From contig CM028889.1 in NCBI GenBank assembly GCA_016801885.1, positions 20,280,001 to 20,344,000 on the forward strand: 64,000 nucleotides of DNA. Reading direction: 5' to 3'. This document shows positions 47,501 through 57,729 of the stretch, piece by piece (position 1 is the stretch's first letter; the number at the start of each line of letters is the position of its first letter). The notes under the pieces are model-generated. The model did no database searches and was not told the DNA's origin. It worked only from the letters and a program-made list of their open reading frames with translations. The translations under genes were made by a program, and so were the position numbers. This DNA comes from Toxotes chatareus. Its lineage: Eukaryota > Chordata > Actinopteri > Toxotidae.

Positions 47501-48705
47501 ACCTGGTCAGTCAGGTGCAAAGTGCAGTCATGTAAATGTTAACTGCATCTATCCTGACAGAAATATCTGATCGAAAGGTTATTTAGCTGAATTTTCGCAT
47601 TACCAGCAGAAACACCCCTCTAGATTAGCTTGTACATGGTACAATCCGGGTCCCCCTCTCTACTAACGCCTTTAGAACCTGCCACTTCCAGGTTGGTAGT
47701 CGGAGCAGGAAAGTCTGCTCGAGGGTAATAACAGATAGATGAAAACTTTTAAAACATTTGGTAACAACATGGACCTTCCAACAGGTAATCTATAGTTAAT
47801 CTGTGTATTTCTTTTCGCTGGTTGTGATTACTACTCATCTGCATAGCCCAGCAAGCTGAAAGTGTTTAAATGTTAGCTAACGTTAGCTTGCCATGCTAAC
47901 GTAATGCTAATGGTGAAAATTGGGAATGATACATGGACACTGAAAAGAGTAGTGCAACAGTGGTGTTAACTTAGTACAACAAGGGTAGCAACAATCCTAT
48001 CAGCCAGTCAGATGGAATTACAAGTAGGGTGCACACAGCTCTTGTACACAACCAAGAGTTTGTGTGTAAGAGCTGTGAAGGAAGCCAAAACAAATTGTAA
48101 CAGTGACTGGGGGGAAACAAGCAATGAAATGTGACTGCATTCACTTACTTTTCCTGTGTGAGTAGTTACATGGGTCACAAAGGCTGTGAACTGAGAACAG
48201 TAACTACACAAGTTTAGTGTCTGTGTGTATGTTGTGCCCTCTCACCCAGTCCGTGCAGTGTGTCCTCTGTCAGAGGGAGATATGGGCGATCTGCCGAGCT
48301 GTCTCCCTGCGTTACCAGAGCTTCTTTCAGAACCTCCAAGCTGTTCAACACCACCATCCAAGTCTGGCCCATTCGCAGACTGTACACATCTCCATATTTC
48401 TCCCTTAACTGTGAGGAGGTTTGAGAGACAAGTCAGAGGCAAGGTGACTGATAAACCTTATAGCATTTTTAAAGGTACATTTTTGACATTAGTCAGTCTA
48501 CCTGAGTCAGACTTTCATGGACCCTGCTGTGGTCCACAGTGAATATGTTGCCCACAATAGGAAATGCCCACGGCCCTGGAGGGAAGCTGGCCGGCCGACG
48601 GTTCTTTACATAGTCTGCAGTGAGGATGAAAACTGCCATGAAGATCAACAGACCTTTGAAATCCCAGTCAATATAGGATCCAATCATAGAAAGTATTGAA
48701 TCCAT
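44561..48705 (-). CDS. Cytochrome P450 family 2, gene B (500 aa, intact)
   Basis: Nine exons: 48705-48502, 48408-48246, 47430-47281, 47205-47045, 46804-46628, 45947-45806, 45536-45349, 45265-45124, 44736-44561. All junctions are GT-AG and the frame is open to the stop. Landmarks are an N-terminal anchor from MDSILSMIGSYIDWDF, the FPPGPWAFPIVGN hinge, WKQQRRFAL, VAGSETTSTTLRWAF in helix I, ExxR in EVQRIA, ETPNTFNPGHFL, and the haem loop FSAGKRVCLGENLARME. It probably oxidises fatty acids or lipophilic xenobiotics at the ER membrane; substrate cannot be read from sequence. It differs from gene C mainly in exons 1-4 and 6, including the SRS-1 stretch (DRPYLPLTEDTLHG here). An orphan exon 5 copy lies in its intron 5. 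Confidence 0.9.
46144..46254 (-). pseudogene. Degenerate extra copy of cyp2 exon 5 within gene B
   Basis: The minus strand reads HQTVQHIWNVVMDFI and KEHKQNLDPSDQR, then jumps to SEIQKV. Compared with the real exon 5 downstream it has lost the DYIDCFLKE segment and the start of the exon (LYNSFPLLMRRLPGP). It has a 3' donor-like end but no usable frame in the transcript. It lies between real exons 5 and 6 and is absent from gene C. Confidence 0.7.
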
Positions 48706-49619
48706 TCTGCAAGCATGGACTCAATCCTAACTAACCAACTGTGTTCTCCTTGCCTTCACCTCCTAAGAGACAGAATCACCCTTCTGTCTCCTGTGAGGGA
48801 GAAGCTTGCTATTGTTTGTTCTACTAGTTGTAGTGGACTCTGACCTCTTTATGCATGTGGATCTGATATGAACAACTGTTAATCAGTGACCCTAAAATAA
48901 TTAATGTATGGAATAACATTTGTTGAATGGTGTGAATAAAGTGAAGTGTGATCTTATGACATTTAGAAAAAAAATATCCAAATTAAAATGACCTGATTTC
49001 AAACCTTAATGTTCATTGTGTATTATTTTCTCCACATCCAAAACAACTAATAAGCTTTACTTACACCTGCTGTCTACTAGAAATATTTTTCTGTACATGA
49101 GTATAAGAATCATATCTTTGCCAACATGTTCTTAATCCATGGAAATGACATGTTAATGTTAAAGTCTTTTCCTTCTGGATCCAAATGCAGGCACAGAGAC
49201 AAAGACTGCTAAGGTTCAAACCAGATGGTTTGTTGTAACTAAAATGGTTTGAGAGTTTCTGTCATGAGCTTGGCATTCTGGTGGTTGTAATGAGCCAGGT
49301 CTGCATGACTGACCAGGGTTGATCTAACCAACCGGCAGAGAGAGTGAATCCTCTGGGTAGCTGGTGACTGGTGTGGATCCTGACGAGAGGCAACCTGTGA
49401 ATCTGACAGGTAGAAACAATGGTAAGGTCTCAGTAAAACTGTTAGTAACTTGAAAAGTATTAATGATTTAATATTTGAACATATAACAATATCAATCCCA
49501 AGGGCCATTTTGAGTAGTTTTGTAATGAAGGAGAGTGACTGCAGGATTTGTAATAGAGAATTTGTACATACCTATATTGGTACCTCTACTGAAGTAAAAA
49601 ATCTGAGTGATCCCTTGCA
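48706..49619. other. Region upstream of cyp2 B
   Basis: The first ~250 bases are shared with the region upstream of cyp2 C, so they probably hold the promoter. The rest (about 49000-49600) is non-coding, with no recognised exon or repeat. Confidence 0.5.
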
Positions 49620-50005
49620 GTTGAATAACTATTAAGATATTCATCTCATCTGAAGATAAACGTACGCATTATCTGAATCCTGACTGTCATTTCCCTATGG
49701 ACATTGTTAAAGTCATGGGAGAGCATGTTCCCCACAAGAAGAAAAGCCCACGGGCCTGGAGGAAAGTTGCTGTGTTAACGATTTCTTATGACAGAGGTAA
49801 TAAAAACACCTCTCAGCTCATTGATAAAGAGTAGGGTTCATGGCTGAGCCATGACTGACTGTTTCCTGGCCTATAATATCACTGAAAGTGGGCAAAGGGT
49901 CATCGTCACTGTCTGGTGAAACACTCATATCTCTTTAAGGAGAACAAGTCAGAGACAAGCTTGTTCACAGACTGACTCCAGTTGCTTTGTGAGTTCACCG
50001 GGGAA
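49620..50005 (-). pseudogene. Relic of a cyp2 A-type exon 1 and promoter
   Basis: The sequence parallels cyp2 A exon 1 and its upstream DNA. The minus strand still reads NFPPGPWAF, LLVGNM and FNNVHREMT at about 49683-49775. The membrane-anchor part of the exon and the start codon are deleted. The following upstream sequence (CTCAGCTCATTGATAAAGAG, then ATCACTGAAAGTGGGCAAAG) matches the promoter side of cyp2 A. No further A-type exons follow to the left, consistent with a duplication breakpoint in A intron 1. Confidence 0.8.
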
Positions 50006-50589
50006 GCTTTTGTATACATTCTTAAAAGTATATCCAGATATTATGTAACAGTTATGTGCATAACATTAAATGTTTTATTTACAGACTATTTACCCAGGTG
50101 AGTTACAAGGTTTTTATATAACAGCAGCTTTAATCTTTGGCCTACTTCATAGATTTTGATTGTTAAAAATCAGTATTGTCAGTTTAAGTACATAAATCAA
50201 ACGTTAACATTGAACTTACGAAATATTAGGTGCATATATCGTGAATATTTCTTTCTAATATTGGACTTCCTACTCCCTCTGGGGCATGTGTTAGACATGC
50301 AAAATATAACACCATACACATTTTTTTAAACGAATGACACATTTTACTTTCACAGAACCTAAAGTAGTCTAAAAACAGAGGTCTCATAGCCCACTTAGGA
50401 AGGTAACTTCCGAACTTTACACAGTTTTGCTCTCTGAAGAAATATCAGCAGTGGATCACATTTTGTCTACAATTAAAGCCAAATATCAGTTTGATATTTT
50501 CTTGAAACCCTAAAACATTATATAATCATAAGTGATAAAAATGAGGAAAAGGGGTTATTGCTTTATGTTGTATTTTTTTAATGCCAACA

Positions 50590-53500
50590 TTAGCGTGATG
50601 TTGCACAGATTTCATATGGACACGGTGCCAGAGTGATGCCAAAACGGTAGTCCATCATGGGCTTCACCCCAGCAGGCATGGAGAAGGTGAAGTGCTGCAT
50701 GAAGGAGGTGAAGAAGAGGAAAAGCTCCATCCTGGCCAGGTTCTCCCCGAGACACACCCGTTTACCTGAGGCAGGAAAACAAACTGAATCTAACTGAAAA
50801 TCTCTGTCCTCTGTTAGTTCAGAGGCGAAACTAATTAACGACAACAGTGTTGGTCATTCTCATAAGGCCTTTATAGGACATAGGTGTGCTAATTTTTTGG
50901 GTCACCATTAGAAACTTTGTCCTAGCTAGTGGAAAGGCCAGAAGGTGACCAAGGTCATTAGTCAAGCCTGTCCCTGAATATGCTGGGACAGAATAAAGTC
51001 AGTAATAGAACAAGTGATAGAGTTGCTCCTCACCAGCAGAGAAAGGGATGAAAGCAGCTCGCTTCACAAACTTGCCCTCATCATTTAGAAAGTGTCCAGG
51101 GTTAAAAGTGTTGGGCGTCTCCCACTCGTTCTTGTCAAACAGCACCGAGGTCAAATTGGGAATTATTGTAACACCCTGGTGAGATTTCAGAAATACACAA
51201 CATGAAATGTGACATAAAACCTGCATTTTTCTTTTACTACATTAACATGACTAATTACCTTTGGGACTGTGTAGCCTCCCAGCTGGATGTCTCTGGTGGT
51301 GACATGAGGCACGCTGAGGGGGACTATGTTGGCAATCCTCTGGACCTCGTGGATAACAGCGTCAGTGTAGGGCAGGTTTGCACGGTCATCCATGGACGGC
51401 TGTCTGGACTGTCCAATCACTCTGTCTATCTCAGCCTGGACCTTTTCTGTGCAACAGGAGGGAAACTGACATTTGAACCAGTAACAAAGAGGACATATTG
51501 TATTTTCTACAGGTAGATGTTTGCCCAATACACTATGTATATCAGTATGGGGTAGTAGTAGTCACATGATGTGTTACATGCAGTTAATGGGTGTGAACTG
51601 GAGACACTGGTGTTGTCTACACCTGCAAAATTCCCTCCAACAGATTTGTTTATTATCATCCATGTGCACATTACTGAATAAAAGTAAAGCATCAGTGCTC
51701 TTACCTTGGATCTCAGGGTACTTTGCCATGTAGAGGAAAGCCCAGCGCAGGGTGGTGGATGTGGTCTCAGAGCCAGCCACAAATAGATCCAGGACACTCG
51801 CAACTAGGCCTTCCTCATCAAAAGTGCTATCTGCCTGTCCCTTGTTCTGGGTATACATTTAAATACATGTGTTAAAACATGCTGCAATATAACTCACATC
51901 AACTAGATGTGCTGTTCAGTGCTGTTGCAGAAATTCAAAATGACATTCACTTCTAAACTTTTATTTAGAAAAGCTAATCTGGATTGAACAGTCTAACCAT
52001 CTGATCATGTTTATTATCTTCCCAAGAAACACAGTATATGTATCTAGTGCCTGTCACCTTCTGAATCTCTTTCAGGAAACAGTCGATGTAGTCTCTTTGG
52101 TCTGAGGGATCCCAGTTCTGTTTGTGCTCTTTAAGCTCTACTTTTATGAAGTCCATTACATCATTCCAGATGTGCTGAACTGTCTGATGTGGCCCTGGCA
52201 AACGTCTCATCAGCAGAGGGAAGGAGTTGTAGAGCTGCAGAGTGGAAGAAGAACATACTTATAACACATTTCATTGAAAGTGTTTCTGTTTGTGACAATT
52301 AATATTGATTTACCCAGTGGTTCTTGTACCTCTTACACATGAGCTGTGTGTATTAAATATGACATTCCTTTGTCTGAATAGAGCCACTTGCATGATAAAC
52401 TGCTTCACAATAAGGAATGTGTTGCACAACAACAGTACAGAGAGGTATTGAGTAGTAGATTTAAATTCCAGTACCTGTGCCCAAATGGAGCTTTCAATCT
52501 GAAGACCTTTATCAAACAACTTCATCAATTTCATGAACTTCTCATTGCTGTACTCGAAGCGATGACCAAAAACCAGGGAGCAGATGATGTTGGAGACGGC
52601 GTTGTTGATAACGAGGTGTGGATTGAATGGTTTACCTTTGCCATTGAACAGGAAATTGTATGTAAATTCTGCATTTGTTTATTATAAACATGTCACTGTC
52701 AACCATTTACCTTTATTGTCTCTGAAGTCTTTTGCACAATGTGTAAATTCATCCAGGATGACAGGTTCAAGTGACTTCTTTCCAAATCCAAAATATCTGA
52801 GGGTTGAGAGTGCAAAACGCCTTTGTTGCTTCCAGATGTTCCCATTACTGAAAATTATACCTGATGGGAAATACACAGAATTAAGAACCAGACTCTTTGT
52901 TTTTAGCACTTTGACAACAGCTAAAAACATAAAAATGTGTAAGACATTATTTTGTAAGCAAAGTGTGTCTGTACCTTAAGAATACAACAGTCTGATGACA
53001 ATGTTAAGAAAAATCCATTTAAAAAAAGCTAAGACAAACTGTAACACAGACTGGGGGAAAACAAGCAGTGTATCATTAAATGTATTCACTTCCTTTCCTG
53101 TGTGAGCAGTCACAGAACTCACAAAGGCTGTGAGCTGAAGACAGTGAAGACACAAGTCTTCCAACTGTGTGTATATGTTGTGCCATCTCACCTAGTCCAT
53201 GGGATATGTCCTCTTGAAGAGGAAGAAATGGGCGATCTGCCAGTGTGTCTCCCTGTGTTACCAGAGCTTCTTTCAGAACCTCAAAGCTGTTCAACACCAC
53301 CATCCAAGACTGACCCATTCGCAGACTGTACACATCTCCAAATTTCTCCTTTAACTGTGAGGAGGTTTGAGAGACAAGTCAGAAGCATGATGACTGATAA
53401 ACTTTATAACAGAAAGATCAATCCTATCAGCTGACATGTTGCATTTTTAACGGTACATTTTTGATATTGGTCAGTCTACCTGAGTCAGGCTCTCGTGGCC

Positions 53501-53683
53501 TCTGCTGTGGTCCACAGTGAATATGTTGCCCACAATAGGAAATGCCCACGGTCCTGGAGGGAAGCTGGCCAGCCGACGGTTCTTTACATAGTCTGCAGTG
53601 AGGATGAAAACTGCCATGAAGAGCAACAGACTTTTGAAATCCCAGTCAATATAGGATCCAATCATAGAAAGTATTGAATCCAT
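50590..53683 (-). CDS. Cytochrome P450 family 2, gene C (500 aa, intact)
   Basis: Nine exons: 53683-53480, 53354-53192, 52860-52711, 52635-52475, 52234-52058, 51846-51705, 51446-51259, 51175-51034, 50765-50590. Exon sizes equal those of gene B, all junctions are GT-AG, and the frame is open. It has the same landmarks: N-terminal anchor, proline-rich hinge, VAGSETTSTT in helix I, ExxR and FSAGKRVCLGE. Exons 7 and 8 appear identical in protein to B. Differences include DRPFLPLQEDISHG in the SRS-1 region, FDKGLQIESSIW in exon 4, and FGITLAPCPYE near the C-terminus. Its promoter faces uqcrh, about 1 kb away on the opposite strand. Likely an ER monooxygenase of the CYP2J-related fish clade; substrate unknown. 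Confidence 0.9.
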
Positions 53684-54539
53684 TCTGCAAGCATGGACTC
53701 AAACCTGACTAACTGTGTTGTTCTTGCCTTCCCCTCCTATGAGATAGAATCACCCTTCTGTCTCCTGTGAGGGAGAAGCTTGCTTATATTTGTTCTACTA
53801 GTTGTAGTGGACTCTGACCTCTTTATACATGTGAATCTGATATGAACAACTGTTAATCAGTGACCCTAAAATCTAGATTTTTTTTGGATGGTGTGAATAA
53901 AGTGTAATCTTACGAGATATAAGGAAAAAATAGCCAAATTAAAATGACCTGATTCCAAAACTTAATGTATTTTCTCCACATCCAAAACAACTAATAAGCT
54001 TTACTTACACCTACTGTCTACTGGAAATGTTTTTCTCTATATGAGAATGAGATTTCGACCTTGTGAAAGAGTGGAATCATATCTTTGCCTAACGAGACTT
54101 TCACATGTGAACCACCCATCGTTTGATTCGAGGATGACCTGCCCTGCCTTCTGAGGCACAGCTGGTTGTCAAAAGGACACCAAAGCAGACCTATGCTGCT
54201 GGTGTAATGCTGCTTATCAACACATGGTGGCGGTATAGAATTTCATAATTTAGGCAAAGGGGAAGTAGATCATTCTGACTTCAAAGTAAAACATATTTTC
54301 GCTTAAAAGTGATTAAAACAACCAAGAGATTAGCAACTTTTAATGGGTAAAACTGCTACTGTGTGAGTGGAAGGGTAAATGGAAATGAAAACTAATGTCA
54401 ACAAATTCTGGAGACTTATTATCCTGCCCATGGACAGGAAAATAAATATGGAGTGATTATTGTCAGTTTAATAGCTTCAGGTCTGAGCCAAAAAATATTT
54501 GGTCAAAAGTGTATTTTCTTTAAATGTATAAATGAACCC
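53684..54539. other. Divergent intergenic region, cyp2 C and uqcrh
   Basis: The left ~270 bases match the sequence upstream of cyp2 B and are probably the cyp2 C promoter. The remainder up to the uqcrh promoter is non-coding, with no repeat I recognise. Confidence 0.5.
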
Positions 54540-54700
54540 CGCGGAAGCAGAGGTCGCAAACCGGAAACTTTTGCTATGAATGACCGTTGACCGGAAGCTG
54601 TGTGGTTTGTTTTCTCTGACTTGTTAGCTCGTGTGACCTGCTGTGTCCTCCAGTAGTCGAGATTTGACAGCCAGTCGTCTAAGGACAGGAACACCAAAAT
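54540..54700 (+). promoter_or_regulatory. Probable uqcrh core promoter with three ETS/NRF-2-like sites
   Basis: Within 60 bases are GCGGAAGC (54541), ACCGGAAAC (54560) and ACCGGAAGC (54590), all ETS-core sequences on the coding strand. Clustered GGAA sites bound by GABP (NRF-2) are typical of nuclear genes for respiratory-chain subunits. The start codon is about 100 bases downstream, and no TATA box is apparent. Confidence 0.55.
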
Positions 54701-54701
54701 C

Positions 54702-56049
54702 ATGGTTTTCGAGGAGAAGATGATCATGAACGGAGAGCCCGAAGATGTAAGTAGTGTTTACAGATTTAAAACAACTCTGCTACGCCAGTAACGTGTGGTT
54801 AATTCAGCTAGCAAGCTAACACAACTCGGCTAACTAGGCTACATCATCACCTAGCTTAAGTTAGCATTAGCCAACGTTAATGTAAGCGTCGTCGTTCAAA
54901 AATATGTCGAAGCTAATTCATTCAGCTGGATCGGATCTACATTTTAGTTCATCGTATATAAGGTTCGTTTTGAAGTTGTAATTTATTCAAAAAAGTAGCT
55001 AACATCTGTCTAATGCCTGGGAGGGAATGGTGTTAACTGTTTTTGTCTTGTATGTCTGTTTCAGGAGGAAGAAGAGGAGGAGGAGGAAGAAATGGTGGTA
55101 TGTTCATCAAAATATGTTGACTGCCCCCCGCTGTTGCCTTTTTTATTGAGCTTATAAAATTGTCAGTCGAGGGGAATGAGTATTTAATTTGAAGAAGCTA
55201 GACGAAAAACATAATAGAGAAGGGAACGTGTTTGACACCTCTCCACTCCTTTCTACACTTCGCCATATGGCCAGTTAACCAGAGGTGGGGTTGTCTGAGG
55301 CTTTCTCCATTGCCTGCCCCTCCTCTTGGGACTAATGCTATAAATACATGAAGTGTTGCTTTCTTCATATTAAAGAAATCTCAAAACTCAAACCCCCCGA
55401 TTCCAAACATCACACAGCTTTATATGTTACTTGTTGAAGGGACATGAGATTTCTGTGGGTGTATATTTGTCATTGTGGATAAAGGGAGTTGCACACTTAT
55501 ATTTTCAGTTGCAGGTTTAGTTTGTCCTCGTTGGTGCCCATGGGGGCGATTTAGTGTAGTTCTGATCATCTCCTCAATGTGTGTCTCCTCCTGAACGACA
55601 CCACTCAGGGTACGTATTCTGAATGCTTTGTGTTCTGTTTCAGGATCCTCTTGAAGTTGTGCGACAGAAGTGTGCTGAGACGGAGCACTGCATCCACACC
55701 CAGGAGCGTCTGGAGCAGTGCGAGACCAGAGTTGGCTCTCGGTCTTCAACGGAGGAGGATTGCACCGAGGAACTGTTTGACTTCCTACATGCTCGGGACC
55801 ACTGTGTACGTGAGACATTCACCTTCTGGTCCAAGACACAAAAAAACATCCCAAAGCAGAAAAAAATAAAAATAGTTATTTTTTTTCCAAAAGGCTTTTA
55901 TTAAAGTTTTTTTTTTTTTGCTTTTCAAAATTACATAAGGCTCTTTAAGTTTCCTTACCCTGCACTGGATGCATTATATTTTCATAAATGAATTACCTCT
56001 CATGTTCTCTCTCTAGGTGGCACACAAGCTGTTCCATTCTGTCAAATGA
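54702..56049 (+). CDS. uqcrh: UQCRH, hinge protein of mitochondrial complex III (90 aa)
   Basis: Four exons: 54702-54746, 55065-55097, 55644-55805, 56017-56049. They encode MVFEEKMIMNGEPED, an acidic run of Glu, then a helical hairpin with the CAETEHC, QCETRV, EDCTEELFD and HARDHC cysteines, ending HKLFHSVK. This is the UQCRH signature: an acidic N-terminus and a CHCH-like twin-Cys hairpin. The protein sits on the intermembrane-space side of ubiquinol-cytochrome c reductase beside cytochrome c1 and assists electron transfer to cytochrome c. The length matches the family. The acidic run is encoded by a single 33-nt exon, and the coding frame is intact. UQCRH and FAAH are also close neighbours on human 1p33. 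Confidence 0.95.
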
Positions 56050-56401
56050 AATCCCTCTGGGTTGTTGCACCGCTGACTGACTCATTCTTCAAATATTGCA
56101 TTGTGAGGAGAACATGGTTTTAAATACATCCATATGTGGATCTGCTGTATGTTTTAACTTGTATGTATAGTATACTGTATCTGCTTATGTGAAGAAACCT
56201 AAATATTTAACGAGATACTCTGAGTCAACATTTCATTAAAGTGGATGGCTTGAAAACCTTGTGTCACAAGTTTATTGTATAAGTATACGGGTTTGTAAAT
56301 GATTATTGTAAAACTGAACCTATGTAGAGTGATGAATTTAGGATTACATTTTAACAACACGTACACATACCTTTCTTGATAAACGTAGCTATTTCACATT
56401 T
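56050..56401 (+). other. uqcrh 3' UTR and short intergenic stretch
   Basis: ATTAAA near 56234 is a plausible polyadenylation signal about 185 bases after the stop. No other feature is seen before the repeat begins. Confidence 0.45.
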
Positions 56402-57402
56402 TTTTTTTGTACCACAACCGTTTTAGTGTTATTTAGGCTTAAAATTCTTACATAAATTAGGGCGTGGTTACGTTGAGTGACAGCCCCATAGACAGGCACT
56501 GGCAGTTACCTCTTTGCTAAAGCATCGGCTGAGCTAGGCGGCTACATCCAGAGGCCTCCGGGTATGTCCAGCGGTTGACAGGGGCTGCAGTGTCCGTGTT
56601 TGTTTGCCAATGTTCGGATAGGTTTTTGTGACATACAGGGCTTGTTGTAGTGTAGACTGTACTAACCGACCGTCGAAGGAGTCTGTGTTGCAGTTTTTTG
56701 GGTGAGTAAATTTCTCACTATTTTACCTGGATGTTTGCACTAATTAGCATGTATTAGCATATTTTGCCGCTGGCTTATGACTTAATTGCCGATTTATGGT
56801 TGCTGCTGATACAGATAGGGGACCAGAGCAGCTAATGTTAGGAACGCTGTTGCGGTGTGTTCCGTGCTCTCAGTGTCCGTTTATTGCGGGAATGCTAGGC
56901 TACAATTTTATTTTGTCTCATTTTTCTGTTTAAAAAGTCCGACTTTGCATGGACAGAGCAGCTCCGTCAGTAAGCGGCTGCTGTTGTTTGTGTTGCTGCT
57001 GTAACTGTAAGTGGATGGAGGCAACGGTGAAAGCCGGTAAATTTTTAATATTAAACATTTTAATATAGTATTATTACTATCATTATTTTTTATTGTTATC
57101 ATTAATAATAATGTCGATAATAATAATGTTTTTAGTGGTGGATGTAGCTGCGTGTAGCTGCCGCTTAGCTTGTTAGCCTGGCTGATTAGCTGTTTAGCCT
57201 TAGGCTAGCTTGGTTGCTCCGAGCTAAGTGGCCGGGTTCTCGGCCGGCTGACCCCGTGTGACCGCCTCTTCGCCAAATATGGAAAGTACACTCCTACTAA
57301 AATCCAAGATGGCGCAGCTCAAATGCCCGTGGTTTGGTAACAAAACCGACTCCTCGAAACCAATGGGTGACGTCACGGGTGCTACGTCCATGTCTTATAC
57401 AG
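56402..57402 (+). repeat. Dispersed THAP-exon repeat, copy B
   Basis: This is the second copy of the repeat at 4374-5292, in the same orientation. It is longer because of an AT-rich (TAATAA)n-like insertion at about 57062-57132 and other small changes. The THAP exon has lost its start codon (ACATACAGG replaces ACAATATGG) and its 3' end has changed (TTTTTTGG|GTGAGT). It fills most of the gap between uqcrh and faah. Confidence 0.7.
57303..57385. promoter_or_regulatory. Repeat-derived YY1/CCAAT/CRE cluster upstream of faah
   Basis: Within 75 bases lie CCAAGATGGCGCAG (YY1-like), AACCAATGGG (CCAAT box) and TGACGTCAC (full CRE). The same cluster occurs in repeat copy A at 5197-5275, so it came with the repeat. 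It ends about 350 bases before the faah start codon and could act as a promoter in either direction. Activity is inferred from motifs only. Confidence 0.4.
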
Positions 57403-57627
57403 CCCATTGCTCTCATAGGCGGGCTACAGACACAGACCAATGTCAGTTCTCCATCTCGGAGAACGCGTTGTTTGGGCAAAAAAAGGTTGTAGCTCTCTGT
57501 CTGCCTTTCTAAGGCTGTAAAGAGGCGTCGTATGTGTTTTCACAACGCGTCGCTTATGACTTATTGAGACGCGACGCTCGGATCTGTGAACATCTTTTCC
57601 AACTTTACCGCCTGTTGACTGCACTGC

Positions 57628-57688
57628 TCTGTCAATTGCAATAACAACAGGTACATGGTGTCACAACTGGCTGTGTGTTAGCCTGAGT
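57628..57688. repeat. Direct repeat left of faah exon 1
   Basis: CTGTCAATTGCAATAACAAC, followed by AGGTACATGGTGTCACA and GTGTTAGCCTGAG, recurs at 58132-58190 in intron 1 with a few changes. The pair brackets exon 1, as expected for a small tandem duplication. The left copy is probably 5' UTR. Confidence 0.8.
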
Positions 57689-57729
57689 TTGCCTGCGTTC
57701 AAACCCGTGCAAGACAAAACAGGAGAACC

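Larger units (their letters stand above)
43590..48960 (-). repeat. Tandem duplication block 1 (cyp2 A exon 1 plus cyp2 B)
   Basis: The segment from intron 1 of cyp2 A through its promoter and the whole of cyp2 B corresponds to about 49620-53960. Homology covers introns and both promoters (for example CTCCTGTGAGGGAGAAGCTT upstream of B and C). Differences include the SINE at 44163, the orphan exon 5 piece and extra sequence in intron 2 of B, none of which is in block 2. Confidence 0.75.
49620..53960 (-). repeat. Tandem duplication block 2 (relic exon 1 plus cyp2 C)
   Basis: Corresponds in order and orientation to 43590-48960. Similarity is highest around exons 7-8, where hundreds of bases including introns differ at only a few positions. 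It is lower around exons 1-2, which suggests uneven homogenisation. Confidence 0.75.
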
